Shown in pieces: positions 22,141 through 32,902 of a DNA stretch of 64,000 nt. The stretch's first letter is position 1; every line of letters starts with the position of its first letter. The DNA comes from Ornithodoros turicata. Lineage: Eukaryota > Arthropoda > Arachnida > Ixodida > Argasidae. The notes below the pieces were generated by a model. That model worked only from the letters and a program-made list of their open reading frames with translations. It ran no database searches and was not told where the DNA came from. Location of the stretch: positions 191,730,031 to 191,794,030 of the forward strand of contig NC_088201.1 of assembly GCF_037126465.1 (NCBI RefSeq). Reading direction: 5' to 3'. A program made the position numbers and the translations under genes.

Positions 22141-23772
22141 ATCAACGTGCGGACGTGTTTCAACAATGCCTGGGAAGAACGGTAATAATAACGGTGGTAA
22201 TCGGTTGAAGGACCAGTGTCGGGTCGGAACAGGGGCTTCCGTGAAAGCAGGCTTGAGACGCTCAACGGAGACTGTTTCCGGTCTGCCGTTGTAGTCTATG
22301 ACGAAGTATTTAGTCGCGCGTTCCAATACAGTGTAGGGGCCAGTGTAAGGGGCCTGGAGGGACCTGCGTAAGGCATCCGTTCGTAAGAAAACCTGGGATG
22401 CGGTACTCAGGTGGGGGGAAACGAAGGGCGTTGCCGGCTGCGGAGCCCGGGTGGCACTTGGTCGGATGCGGGAAAAGTGCTCTCGGAGGCGATGCCGGTA
22501 GTCCGACGGATCAGTGGCGATTGGGGTAGGGGTGTCGAAAAAGTGCCCGGGGAGGCGAAGAGTAGTGCCATAAACGAGCTCTGACGGCGTGCAACCCAGA
22601 TCCTCTTTCCAAGCCGCTCGAATTCCTAAGAGGATGAGCGGAAGAAACTCGTGCCACTTAGAGGCGTTTTCGTATGCCATGATGGCAGCTTTGAGATGAC
22701 GATGGAATCGTTCTACGAGGCCGTTAGCTGCGGGATGATACGCTGTTGTGCGGCAGCGGTGAGTTCCAAGGAGATTGGTGAGCGCAGCAAAAGGCGGGAC
22801 TCAAACTGTTTCCCTCTGTCCGTTATAATCTTGAAAGGGGCTCCAAACCGGGAGACCCAAGTCGAAATGAACGTGCGTGCGACTGTTTCTGCTGTGGAGT
22901 CCGGCATAGGGGTGGCTTCTGCCCACCTTGCGTACCGGTCGACGCACCTCAAGAGAAAACGATGGTTGTTCGACGGGGGCAAGGGCTCACTATGTCGATG
23001 TGGACTTCGTCGAAACGACTCCTGTGCAGTGGGTATGTTGACAATGGAGGAACAGTGTGCCTGTGGACTTTGGCTCGTTGGCATGGCGCGCAGGAAGTCG
23101 TCCATGCGCGAATGTCAGTGTTCATAGATGGCCACACATAACGAGCACTGAGAAGTCGCGGTGTCGCCTTGATTCCAGGCTGGGATAGTCCGTGGAAGAT
23201 TTGACGACGGAGACCTTGGGGAACGAAAGGCCGCTGCATGCCTGTAGAAATGTCGCAGACGACGGGTCCGGAGAGTCCGGGAAAACGTACCTCTTGCAGG
23301 TTTAGCGAGGAACGCCCTGATAGAAGGTATTTCAACTCCAGGTCGTTCTGCTGCTGCTGAGAGAGAGATCTGCAAGGCTGATTGGTCTGTGCTGAACGGA
23401 AAAGAGGCGACTGAGGGTGTCAGCCGGAACGTTGTCGGCCCCCTTCACGTGCTCGAATGTCGCCTGGAACTCCGCTAGGAAAGCGAGTTGCCTAATTTCA
23501 CGGGAGGAGTAGCGGCTGCTGCCGGATTGGTATGCGTGCACCAGGGGTTTGTGGTCAGTAAAAATGACAAACTGCTTGTCCTCGAGGAAATAACGGAAGG
23601 TCCTGACGGCCATGAAAGCGGCGAGGAGCTCGCGACCGAAGGTGCTGTACTTCTATTCGGTGGGTGAGAGCTTCTTGGAGAAGAAGGCTAACGGTTGCCA
23701 ATGACCGCCTATGTGTTGCTGCAGGACGGCTCCATGCTTCTGAGCTACCATGTTGCGGAAGAAGCATTGCGT
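22141..23772 (-). mobile_element. Ty3/gypsy relic: RNase H and integrase fragments
   Basis: The minus-strand frames, taken in order from high to low coordinate, give RNase H (FRYFLEDKQFVIFTDHKPL near 23600, then ADTLSRL), the integrase zinc-binding region (CAPCQRAKV near 23030), the catalytic core (DRYARWAEA, then [12 protein letters not shown] near 22820) and the C-terminal domain (LVYGTTLRLPG, YTGPYTVLERATKYF, VSVERLKPAFTEA). Frame changes separate the blocks, so it is inactive. Gag, protease and RT are missing, and no LTR was found. It is truncated on the left by the Penelope-like element and on the right by segmental duplication copy B. It is related to, but distinct from, the Ty3 relic at 24.7-27.1 kb. 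Confidence 0.88.
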
Positions 23773-24704
23773 TAGGTTACGCTGGCAATATATGTTCATC
23801 TCTTGGCTTTATGACGACGGAGGTATGTCGGTAGGCGGCAGAACGACATATAAACAAAGTCACATTACCTCAAAATGACGTTTTCTATTTCGTGCGACCA
23901 GGGCAAGATGTCAGTCTTGCCACGGACACCCGCTTGAGGGTAGTTACAACAATGGCGGGTTTGTGTCACCCCTGTGTTACGAACTTGCAGGCATTCCCAA
24001 CATGCATTGGATACAACAACTAAAATCCGATCACACTTTTAAAATCAAGCCACTGTGGTGTGCGTTTTCTACAGCACGGTGAGAAGAGCGTCTCCGCAGA
24101 ATTGCAAGAGTCGGGTTCAACCCTTTTGTTCACGCCATTATGGTATGGGATAAGGAAAACGTGTAACAAACATTATGCGGAAATGTTGGTAAAAAAAAAA
24201 ATAGACTACTCTGCATTCAATTATTAGTTGCTAAGGAATGGTACCAAGCCAGCGCCACTTATAGAGTAAACAAAGCGTGATCGCTTAAACAACGTGACGT
24301 CGTCATTAAAGGGACACCAAAGTGTACGAATTTCTCCTTCGGGAACGAAAGATTATGCTACTTTGAAACCAGGGAAAAAGGAACAGATTCATCTACTGTG
24401 TCGTTCGGAATTTATGTTACGTTGGTCAGGGCTTCCTCGACGGCTGAATTATTCGTAAACAGGTGGAGCTATTGAAGGACTTACTTTTTGATAAAGGTCC
24501 TTGGGACATCGGCCAAGAACAGAGTAGGGAGCGGCTCGTTTATATAATGCTCATATTAATAAATAAAATCCCTGATCGTAAAATTTTTACGTGTTCTTGT
24601 TGACCCCTCTATCTGTCGTAGCTCCTCTGACCCCCTTTGCGCCTCTGAAACAATGTACAGGAACAACAACTACTAGTAGTACATGAATAACGATGGGATG
24701 AGGT

Positions 24705-24802
24705 TGTAGCGGTTCCAGCGCCATCACAATACAGCGCCATCGCCATCCTCTTGTGCCGAGCCGTTGCCGGGGCGCAATCTCCGCTGGAATAAAATCACTT
24801 CT
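24705..24802 (+). repeat. Truncated left LTR of the Ty3 element
   Basis: TGTAGCGGTTCCAGCGCC and the following sequence match the right LTR up to the AATAAAATCACTT segment, then the match stops. The 3' part of the LTR and the primer binding site were lost in the internal deletion. Confidence 0.75.
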
Positions 24803-24823
24803 GAGTGATGAAATCACAACAGA

Positions 24824-26826
24824 GTGGCACTGAAGGCGCCGGAAGCGGCATCCGACGAAACCAGGGAATATGCGCGACTGGCAGGACCGGAGCCGGTGAC
24901 ATGTTGGTTTCTACCCCACTGTGCCCACACTCTACGTCCGCTCGAAGAGCTCCTGCACCAATCTGAAACATCACGTCGAGGCAGCAACCAACATGTCACC
25001 GGCTGCGGTCCTGCCAGTCGCGCATATTCCCTGGTTTGGTCGGATGCCGCTTCCGACGCCTTCAGTGCCATCAAGTCGCTGCTTTCTTCAGTCACTCTGT
25101 TGCACCACCCGAGCCCAAATGCGCCAACAGTTCTGATTGTCGATGCCTCCTCCACCGCAGTCGGAGCAGTGCTACAGCAGATGTCCAGTGACACTTGGCA
25201 TCCTCTGGCGTTCTTTTCCAAGGCACTCAAGCCAACGGAAGCACGCTATAGCACCTTTGGCCGAGAACTCCAAGCTGCGTACCTCTCCGTCATGCATTTC
25301 CGCTACTTTTTGGACGGCAGAGAATTCACCATACTCACCGATCACAAGCCCTTAACATACGCTTTTCGCTCGGCCAACAACAAGTACTCCCCTCGTGAGA
25401 TTCGGCATTTAGCTTTCCTAGCAGAATTCACTACCCGCGTTGAGCATGTCTCCGCATCGGCGAACTGCCCTGCCGACGCCCTTAGTCGCATTGCTGCAGT
25501 CGAACCCCTCTCTCCTGAAGCTCTAGCGCGTGCTAAGCTCAGCGATCCCGACCTTGAAGCCTTACGCCGATCGCCAACCTCCCTTCATCTTGAAAACCTT
25601 CCCGTTCCCGGCTCCGACCTCCGCCTTTGCTGTGACACAACCACAGTTCCTTCCATGCCCTATGCCCCTCAGCCTTACCGTCGAGCGGTTTTTGACCTTC
25701 ACCACGAACTTTCGCATCCAGGAGTACGAGGCACACAACGTCTTATTGGATCCCGCTTGTTATGGCCCAAGATGAACGCTGATATTCGCGCTTGGGTTGG
25801 TTCCTGTTCGTCCTGCCAGCGTTACAAGATCTCCCACCATACGTCCGCCCCTCTTGGCCGCTTTGCTCTTCCTGACGCACGTTTAGATCACGTCCACCTC
25901 GACCTTGTAGGCCCATTACCGCCATCTTTCGGCCACCGGTACATTTTGACGGCCGTCGACCGTTTTACCCGCTGGCCGGAAGCCGTACCAATCCCTGATT
26001 CCACAGCACCCACTGTGGCAGACGCCTTCTTCTCCACCTGGGTCGCACGGTTTGGAGTGCCCTCACGTGTCACCGCTGACCGGGGCCCTCAATTTGAGGC
26101 CAGACTTTTGGCCGCCTTTCTAGACCTTTTGGGTACGACACGCATTCGCACAACACCATACCATCCCTCATGAAACGGCCTGGTGGAGCGGTTTCATCGT
26201 CACCTTAAAGCCGCCTTGCGAGCCCACTCCAACCCCTCAGCCTGGACCATACCAGTTATCCTTCTCGGCCTGCGGCCGGTTTTCAAGTCTGATTTGGGAG
26301 GCACTACCGCGGAACTGGTGTACGGCACGACCCTTCGCCTTCCTGGCGAGTTCTTCGCGCCTGCGTCCGACCCCACAGACTATGTTTCTCGGCTGCGAGC
26401 CGTTTTCGCCGATCTGCGTCCGACGCCCCCGCTCGCACCTCTGGCGCTAAGGTCTACATTCATCGGGACCTGCTCACGTGCACGCACGTTTTTGTGCGTA
26501 TCGACGCTGTACGCAAGCACCTTCGACCGCAATACAACGGACCCTACCCCGTCATCAGCCGTACACCGAAGCACTTCACGCTGCGCATCAACGCGAAGGA
26601 CGACCAAGTTTCTGTTGACCGGCTCAAGCCGGCTTACACGGAAGCCTTCCCGCAGCTAGGCTACACCATTTCTCAGCCCCAAGCGCCTGCAAGTCCCTGC
26701 CCTACAGCCTCCGCTCGCCAGCTCCCGCTGCGCCGCATGGTGTCCTGGGCGCCGGTGGTGGTGGCGGTGGGTGGTGAAAGGGCTTGCCGTTGTCGGCCTC
26801 ACGTAGGTGGGCAACGTCACGACTGA
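24824..26826 (+). pseudogene. Ty3/gypsy pol remnant: RT end, RNase H, integrase
   Basis: A long frame at 24824-26173 starts in inverted-repeat sequence, then enters real pol at FLPHCAHTLRPLEELL (end of RT). RNase H follows (LIVDASSTAVGAVLQQ, then ILTDHKPLTYAF), then ADALSR. The integrase has its zinc-binding region (HPGVRGTQRLI to CSSCQRY), and a catalytic core with HLDLVGPLPP, DRFTRWPEA, TADRGPQFEA and the TTPYHPS region. The expected codon after PYHPS is TGA (26171-26173). The frame continues as [16 protein letters not shown] with the catalytic Glu, then LVYGTTLRLPG. A frameshift near 26450 separates the C-terminal domain (YNGPYPVISRTPKHF, VSVDRLKPAYTEA). The protein would join new DNA to the host genome if intact; one stop and one frameshift make it inactive. 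Confidence 0.88.
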
Positions 26827-26965
26827 CACCCTGGGGGAATGTGCGTCCTGGGCCGACTTCTAAGGGAACTGTGCCGACATATGTCTGAAAGCGTCTGAGG
26901 AAAACCCAGGAAAAACCCCAGACAGCACAGCCGGCACTCTGGGCTCCGGTACTCTGCACGCACCA
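26775..26965 (-). repeat. SINE (second family), 5'-truncated
   Basis: The reverse complement reads GGCTGTGCTGTCTGGGG, then TTTTCCTCAGACGC, CGGCACAGTTCCC and GTCGGCCCAGGACGC. The same body lies at 33.27-33.44 kb (-), 54.95-55.15 kb (+) and, as a tail fragment, at 30.76-30.87 kb (-). Only a trace of the tRNA head remains. It is inserted in the 3' part of the Ty3 element. Confidence 0.7.
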
Positions 26966-27002
26966 TTCATGGACTTCGCCCATTCACTAGGAGGGGGGCA
27001 GC

Positions 27003-27141
27003 TGTATCGGTTCCAGCGCCATCGCCATACAGCGGCATCGCTATCCTCTCGTGCCGAGCCGTTGCCGGCGCGATCTCCGCTGGAATAAAATCGCTTCTTG
27101 AATATCACGCAACATGAAGGTTGTCCCGCCTGTTTCCTTCA
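27003..27141 (+). repeat. Right LTR of the Ty3 element
   Basis: It runs from TGTATCGGTTCC to TTCCTTCA, with a polyadenylation-like AATAAAATCG inside. The purine tract lies immediately upstream and the AGGT target duplication immediately downstream. Confidence 0.75.
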
Positions 27142-27815
27142 AGGTGATTCATCGAAACAATTGCGGTACCATACCTCAGTGTATGTGGGTTAGCATACGA
27201 GTGGGATGACGATGAAAAAGATGAGACATACACACTCGCACGCACACAGGATACACGCAAATGAGATATCACACACGCGGGTGCGTCGTAACTGATGGGG
27301 ATAGTAGTTCATCCGGTCGGTCACCGGAGATGTAGTGCTGCGAACGGAGCCGTAGCGACGGGGGTGCGAGAGGGGCAGCCGCTCCGGGTGCCCCCCCCCC
27401 GCCAGAGTGGGCGCCGAAACGCAGGCCATGGCGGGTTAGTTGGACAGCATAAACCGGGAATGAGGGGAATTCGAATTCACGATTTCGGCAGTGCAAACAA
27501 GCTTTTTCTTTTCTTTTTTTATTTTCTTTGTTTATAAAGCTTCTTGTGGCAACGGGGGAGGGGGAGGGGACGCTTCAGATTTGCCCTGCCCCGGGCGCAT
27601 ATTCGCCTCGCGACGGCTCTGGCTGCGAAGATCACATCTCCGCGTTCATGGCAAAAGCTCTGGGGTGAGAGGAGTTCAAGCAGGCTAGTAGACGTCAAGA
27701 ACAGATAGAATTAGTGCAGCCATTGCCGGAGCTGCACAGTGTTAGAACAAGGACCCAAGATTCAGGCAAGGCTGAGCGGCTGGTTGCTTATACGGCTGAG
27801 TTGAGACTAGAGCAT

Positions 27816-28480
27816 TACTATATCCGAACTGTACAGAGGGCCGTCGATGAGGATGTGCTGAATGCTTGCCACCCTGCCGCAGTTGGAACACGAGCTGGTT
27901 CAAGCATACTCTGGTCTGTGTTCGGATGTACAAATCACCAAATCAGTATGTACCAATGTACCAAATCAGCCACTGGAAACTAGCAACATCTTGCGTCCAT
28001 CGATGCTGAAATCAGCACGTGAACGAGGGACTGGAAGTGGAAATCTCCAGAAGAAGAAATATCTTATAGGGAAGGAAAACAAGAAAAAGTGTCCTTAAAG
28101 GAGGAGCTCTCGCGAGCTAGATGTTGTCCCGGTACTGGCATCGATAAGCCCCAGTACCGAAACGAATACAGTACAGACTAGTTATGCAAGTTGTTCTCGT
28201 TTAGCCAAAGTGGTGCGTCCATGGCCCTCAAAAATGGTAGATTTGAAACGTGCCTCCTCTCTTGCCCTTAAATGCGGGGCAGAAAAAGTAGCCCTTTCCC
28301 TTCCCTGCGCGTATAACGGCAAGCGAGAAGCGCTTTACTGGTGGAACGACAAAAATGACCTACAAATGTGCCGTTTCTTCTTATTATTCTTATTCTTTTA
28401 TTTTTTTAATTTTTTGGGTACCATTTTGTTTTGCTACGTTGGTTCCGTTCTTTGTGTGAAATCGGCAATGGCGTCAGCGG
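27816..28480. other. No recognisable gene
   Basis: Short ORFs only. An AT-rich run (28378-28424) precedes the left arm of the foldback repeat. Confidence 0.35.
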
Positions 28481-28484
28481 TTGT

Positions 28485-28805
28485 GCCTCATATGCACCAA
28501 ATGCTCATAACCTCCAAACGCTCAAAACCTCCAAACGCTCAAAACCTCCAAACGCTCATATGCACCGAAAAAAAGTTGGCGGTTTTGAGCGTTTGGTGGA
28601 AATGAGCAGGAGGGGAGAACCTGCTCATAAGCACCGAACGTCCAGAACATCCGAATGCTCATATGCACCGAAAGGCGGGCGACCACAAAGGCCGGGTCTT
28701 CCTCTCCCGCATTTGGAACAAGGTCATAGGGTGAGAAGGGTGGAATGAATGGCGATTACCAAGGCCGCTTAATGTGTCAGTTTGAAGTTTATGTAACAGC
28801 TTGGT
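28485..28805 (+). repeat. Foldback element, left arm
   Basis: This contains tandem CCAAACGCTCAAAACCT units, a CATATGCACCGAAA motif, and a longer segment reading to ACAGCTTGGTCCTG. It is the reverse complement of 32905-33135 plus 33440-33495, which forms the right arm. The arms are about 4.1 kb apart. Confidence 0.7.
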
Positions 28806-29049
28806 CCTGCTAGTATGTAGCCAGAACGAATAGCGCCTTCTCGTTTATGGATTTCAATTTGAGCTTTATTTTCATAGACATGGAGGCAGCCTAGGACAAA
28901 AGACTTGACTCTAGCTCGAAAGGCACTGGGCTCCCAGGGCTGTAGCAACAAAGAGCGTGGTCCCCTCCGAACATATGTCCGGGTTCACTTACAGTGCAGA
29001 AGCTGGAATACGATATTTATATAGGGCTTATATTATGCGTACATAGGCC

Positions 29050-29480
29050 TGCAGTGAACATTTGCGCAAAACCCTTCTTTCGAGTTTTGTTCTTCGTAAG
29101 TTGGTTAATCAATGCGTCATAGTCCAGAGATATGATAATCATGTTTTCGGTTGACTACGAACTCAGAAAGCCTGGTTAATTGAGCGCAGGATATTCTTGA
29201 TCGGTCAGTTTCATTGTGCTGAGACTTCTTTCAGCATCACCGACAGTAGCTGGTTTGGTCAGAAAATAGAATGCTGACGCAAATGCAAGGATTCAGATAT
29301 ATCTCCTGGAGGCTTTCTTGTATGTGTACGTTAAAAATTGTTTGGCGTCTCTTTGTTTGGCGTCCTCTCTTTTTCTCAATGACACAAAAGATATGCCATT
29401 ATAAGTTCGCTGGCATCGATGTCTACCATTTTTACTTCAAAATTTTTGCTGCGATTCTCCAGTTCAAGTTCCCATTGACA
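29050..29480 (-). pseudogene. hAT-family transposase C-terminal remnant
   Basis: On the minus strand the frames give VDIDASEL (about 29428), then SLQEIYLNPCI, then PATVGDAERSLSTMKL and SLDYDALINQL. These match the hAT dimerisation region (pattern: LTxPVTVAxAERSFSKLKL, then a conserved LDYDxLI segment) seen in ZMYM-like transposases. At least two stops and two frame changes are present, so it is inactive. It lies between the arms of the foldback repeat but need not belong to it. Confidence 0.7.
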
Positions 29481-29989
29481 CTGCCCCAAGTTGTTAGCGT
29501 TTTACAGAAATCCAAACAACTTTTACCACTCCACGAGTTGGTCGACAAAACAGAAGATATGGCCTGATCAGTGAGAATAAGAAAGAACTGAGATTTGAAT
29601 TTTCGTTCTGCAGAAAGACGACTCTTCCTTTTTTTTTTTTCACTTTTAGGAGAAGGTAGCAGACATTGCAGAACTGCTTCATGATCTTGTCGCGTTGTCT
29701 GTACTCCGCAAAATAAAGAGAGGAACAGAAAGAACAGACGCAATTTGTACAATACAAGCGGTGCAGCAAATGGAACCGCTTTTATGTTCCTCATTAGATG
29801 GCGTGCAGCATTTATTGTTCATTAAGATTAATGTTAATTTAAAAAAGCATGTCTTCCAATTTCGAACAAATGAGGAGTGCGAATGATAGCACTTGATTGG
29901 CTATGATTCGGCTTATCAGATGTCCACAAAGACGCTCCTGTATTTTTGGGCGCACGGAACCGCGCGGGACCATTTCTTCCTGAACATGA

Positions 29990-30050
29990 GAGAACTGATG
30001 TTCTGAGGCTGGAGCAACATAGAAAGGACAATCACATACAAGGCCTTTCA
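29990..30050 (-). repeat. Ruka-like SINE tail fragment
   Basis: The reverse complement reads GGCCTTGTATGTGATTGTCC, then TCTATGTTG and CATCAGTTCTCTCATGTTCA. This is the same tail as the SINE at 32.3-32.5 kb, and it shows what that tail looked like before the hAT MITE inserted. Confidence 0.65.
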
Positions 30051-30054
30051 CCAT

Positions 30055-30750
30055 TTCTTCCGCCACGCAACCAGGGACCAATTTTTCCGGGACGAACTTT
30101 TCCGGGACTATTTTTTTTCGAAACTCCATCCAACATGCTCTACACATTATCGCTCCTATAGTTATTCTACCTTCGGTCTGGAAGATGACTGGCTTGGTTC
30201 TTTGGATGATTGGTTTTCAACTCATTTCTGTTTGCCCACAGTTTTAGGCATTCAAGAACAACATTACTTCCTCTTATAAGTAGACTCGGAAATTTACGTG
30301 CCAAAACCATGAAAATAGACCGAATATTTAGACCCAAAAAATACCTAACCAGGCAAGAACATGCAAACAGACACGTTGTAGTACATGCCAAAACTACTTC
30401 TAATGTACGCTTCACGACGCAGACTTTATACTGTAGAACTGTAGCGAATGCTACAGAACCATTCGATGACGCCAGTGCCTGACAGCGACGCTGTGCAGCG
30501 TCAATCCTCCTTCCTGCACCGCTAGTTCAAGCTCACTGGGAGTTATCGTTGAACCTCTAACATATATTCAGTTTAATGTTATTTCTTCAGTTTATTTTTA
30601 CTACTTGTTTTCTCTTGCGTTTACTCGTTTATGTAGCTTAAGGCGCTATGGAGTGGACGGCGTTCCATGTTGATATCCGTTCATCGGCCACATTTTCTCT
30701 TACACGTTTTGTCAACCACACTCTACCTCAGGTAGGCGAATTTAATTCAC
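30055..30750. other. No recognisable gene
   Basis: Short ORFs without family resemblance are the only content seen. Confidence 0.35.
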
Positions 30751-30759
30751 TGTGGTGAC

Positions 30760-30872
30760 GATGAAAGGTCTCGCCGTTGTTGGCCTCACAGAGGTGGGCA
30801 ACGTCACGACTGACGGCCTGGGGGAATGTGCATCCTGGTCGACTTCTATAGGAACTGTGCCGACATATGATT
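30760..30872 (-). repeat. SINE (second family) tail fragment
   Basis: It shares the segment GTTGGCCTCACAGAGGTGGG through GGGGGAATGTGCATCCTGG to GTGCCGACATATG with 26790-26885. A related shorter piece lies at about 48055-48110. Confidence 0.6.
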
Positions 30873-31079
30873 TGGTCGAAAGACATTTCATCGAAGATCG
30901 AAACGGCAGCGGTCGTTCGATCGATTTTTTATTGGATCACTTGGAGTGTTGAACGCCGGAGTTCTAGATGCCGTTATACTAAGCAACATTTAACTGCGTG
31001 TAACCCGTTTGCTCGTAAACACATTCCTCATGCTAACCCACTTTGTCAAATAATAATTGATTTGAAGTATTAAACATTC

Positions 31080-31573
31080 TTGGCAAATAAATAAAAAATA
31101 AATTAATGACATTTTTCGATTATTTATTCCTGTTGAATGTGGATAAATTTTAACAATGTATTATTGTTTCTGACAATCAACTGACCATTGTATAGGAGAA
31201 AGAACAGTTTTAGTTTATTTACTTTTCGCCTATGTGCAGGTGAATCTAAATTTAGTTCTTGCAACAGACATGTAACCGAAGAAGTCCTTCGAAACCTAGA
31301 CAAGATAAGCAGGGCAGCAGATCTTTGTACTTTCTCTATTTTTTTCGGATAGCGTGCATGTGTAGTGACCCAGATTGCAGATGCATACACTAAACCAGGT
31401 TGAACTACGGTTTTATATGCTGTTAATTTAATATCTTTCGTTGTGCCATGGCGAAATTTCCTTCTTAGCATCCACAGACTTCGAGTGGCTTTCGTGTACA
31501 TATGGCTATCCCGTTTCAGACCGTTCCCTTTAAATATGTCACCAGCAATGAGAAGGGTGCTCAAAAGAAACAC
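31080..31573 (-). mobile_element. LINE ORF2 C-terminal fragment (CR1/jockey type)
   Basis: A 149-codon frame (31573-31124) reads SHMYTKATRSLWMLRRKFR, LTAYKTVVQPGLVYASAIW and KIEKVQRSAALLI. This is the region downstream of the RT in non-LTR elements. It carries no catalytic motif, and the frame ends in AT-rich 3' UTR near 31080. The 5' portion is missing. Confidence 0.8.
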
Positions 31574-31817
31574 AGACTATCGGCTGCTCCCAACCTGGGG
31601 CAACTTTCTTCAACATGTGTCCGACTGGTTCGTAAATTACAAACGTCTGCAAGTAACCTGCAAGTAACCTGCGTCTCCCTGCAAAAAAAAAAGAAAAAAT
31701 AATATTAATAAAAATGAAAAAAAAGCAGACTACCCTGATTGCCAGCACGGTATGCACGAGTCAAAAGTTACAGAAAAAGAGGTGCGGATGACACAGTGCA
31801 AGCAGTTTTGAACTCCC

Positions 31818-31925
31818 TTCGAACAAACGTCTTTCGATCAAACGATTTTCGACCAAGCGGCGTTCGATCAAACGCCTTCGGTCAAACGTCATTTGACCAA
31901 ACGGCGTTCGACCAAATGGGCGGAC
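31818..31925. repeat. Degenerate short tandem repeat
   Basis: A motif like TTCGATCAAACG or TTCGACCAAACG recurs about seven times with irregular spacing of roughly 13-17 bp. No gene is associated. Confidence 0.6.
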
Positions 31926-32020
31926 ACTACGGCGTTCAAACACCCATTGACTCACGATAGATAAAAATAAACTTCCATAAAAATTCATTCTGACTACATA
32001 CAAGCAAGACCAAGCTAACG

Positions 32021-32150
32021 ATGAAAGTCACTGAAAAGGTTAGCCAGCTGTAGGACTCGAACCCACATCATCTGGATTACCGGTCCAGGGCTCTACCAAT
32101 TGAGCTAAGCTAGCACGCCTTCTCAGCGACTTCCAGGGTGCGTCATACGA
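32021..32150 (-). repeat. Ruka-like SINE, minus-strand copy
   Basis: The reverse complement has the head GGCGTGCTAGCTTAGCTCAA, A-box TAGCTCAATTGGTAGAGC, and a B box (GGTTCGAGTCC) before CTGGCTAACC. It forms an inverted pair with the copy at 32.3 kb, separated by about 145 bp. Confidence 0.8.
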
Positions 32151-32295
32151 CAGGACACACATTCATACGACAGGACGACATACGACACACGACATACGAC
32201 ACATTCATACCCTGTCGTATGAATGTGTGTATGAGTGTACAAAAATGAAGAGTGAAAGGAGGATGAGTGAGAGAGAGTGACTGGTTTGTCCCTTC
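32150..32295. repeat. CATACGACA-type short repeats between inverted SINEs
   Basis: ATTCATACGACAGGAC-like and CATACGACA units recur, together with an inverted CTGTCGTATGAATGTG segment. This spacer could fold with the flanking SINEs into a longer hairpin. Confidence 0.6.
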
Positions 32296-32516
32296 AGATG
32301 ACGCACCCTGGAAGTCGCTGAGAAGGCGTGCTAGCTTAGCTCAATTGGTAGAGCCCTGGACCGGTAATCCAGAAGATGTGGGTTCGAGTCCTGCAGCTGG
32401 CTAACCTTTTCAGTGACTTTCATTTTTCATCGTTAATTTCTTAGGCAACATGAGGCCTTGTATGTGATTGTCCCTTCTATGTTGTTTTAGCCTCATAACA
32501 TCAGTTCTCTCGTGTT
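32292..32516 (+). repeat. Ruka-like SINE, plus-strand copy
   Basis: The head and A box (TAGCTCAATTGGTAGAGC) precede an anticodon-arm-like CTGGACCGGTAATCCAG. The B box is GGTTCGAGTCC, and the tail runs to TCTCTCGTGTT. The loop reads CCGGTAA with C instead of T before the would-be GGT anticodon, consistent with a tRNA-derived SINE. Its 3' end is interrupted by the MITE at 32517. Confidence 0.8.
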
Positions 32517-32894
32517 TAGGGTTGCTACCAGGCCGGTATTATACCGGCACGGCCGGTTATTTGCTCGCTCTGCCGGTTGCCGGTAGGAAGGTGATACCGG
32601 CAGCCTTTTGCCGGTATTTGTGGCTCAACACTATTCATGGGGGCTTCTACGGGGTTTTCCTTTCAACATTCCACTACAGCTTGAATAAATCGGGAACACA
32701 GACCAAATTCCGTAGTCACCAGTTGTTTTCTTAGCTATTCATTATTATTATCATTGTTGTCTTGAGCCAGTACGCTCGTTCTTTCTCTCTCTCTCTCTCT
32801 GTATACTCCTTTCCCGCGAACATTTCCCCCTTTTCCTTTATTCCACCTCCTGTCCCTCAGCCGGTATTTTTCACTACAAAAGGTGGCAACCCTA
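32517..32894. mobile_element. 378-bp hAT-type MITE
   Basis: Termini are TAGGGTTGCTACC and GGTGGCAACCCTA, inverted with one mismatch. Flanks CTCGTGTT (32509-32516) and CTCATGTT (32895-32902) are an 8-bp target duplication with one mismatch, the length expected for hAT. Inside are repeated CCGGTAT motifs and a CT microsatellite (about 32785-32800). The duplicated site matches the intact SINE tail at about 29995, so it inserted into a SINE. Confidence 0.85.
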
Positions 32895-32902
32895 CTCATG
32901 TT

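Larger units (their letters stand above)
24705..27141 (+). mobile_element. Ty3/gypsy element, internally deleted, short LTRs
   Basis: The element is bounded by AGGT (24701-24704 and 27142-27145), which fits a 4-bp target duplication and matches the uninterrupted site in copy A. A 139-bp right LTR (27003-27141) begins TGTATCGGTTCCAGCG and ends CA, preceded by a purine tract (AGGAGGGGGG). The left LTR matches only to about 24802. Gag, protease and most of RT are missing. At the junction, 24833-24917 is an inverted near-copy of 24988-25070. A truncated SINE lies within the 3' part (about 26775-26965). Confidence 0.85.
23774..27815. repeat. Segmental duplication, copy B (carrying insertions)
   Basis: This is the partner of 833-3010. 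It is interrupted by a Ty3 element at 24705-27141 and by a GC-rich insert at about 27340-27628, both absent from copy A. It also has extra sequence at about 24110-24285 where copy A has a deletion. At 24441 the sequence jumps from the end of the FReD exon 1 relic directly to the equivalent of 1788, so the exon and promoter of the pseudogene were deleted here. Confidence 0.8.

Noticed and set aside
24814..25230. Minus-strand 138-codon ORF
   Set aside because: It arises because an inverted repeat in the Ty3 relic lets the RT-region codons be read on both strands.
32330..32405. Functional tRNA-Thr (GGT) gene
   Set aside because: The cloverleaf-like head is followed by a shared SINE tail, the base before the anticodon is C rather than T, and the same head occurs in several diverged copies.
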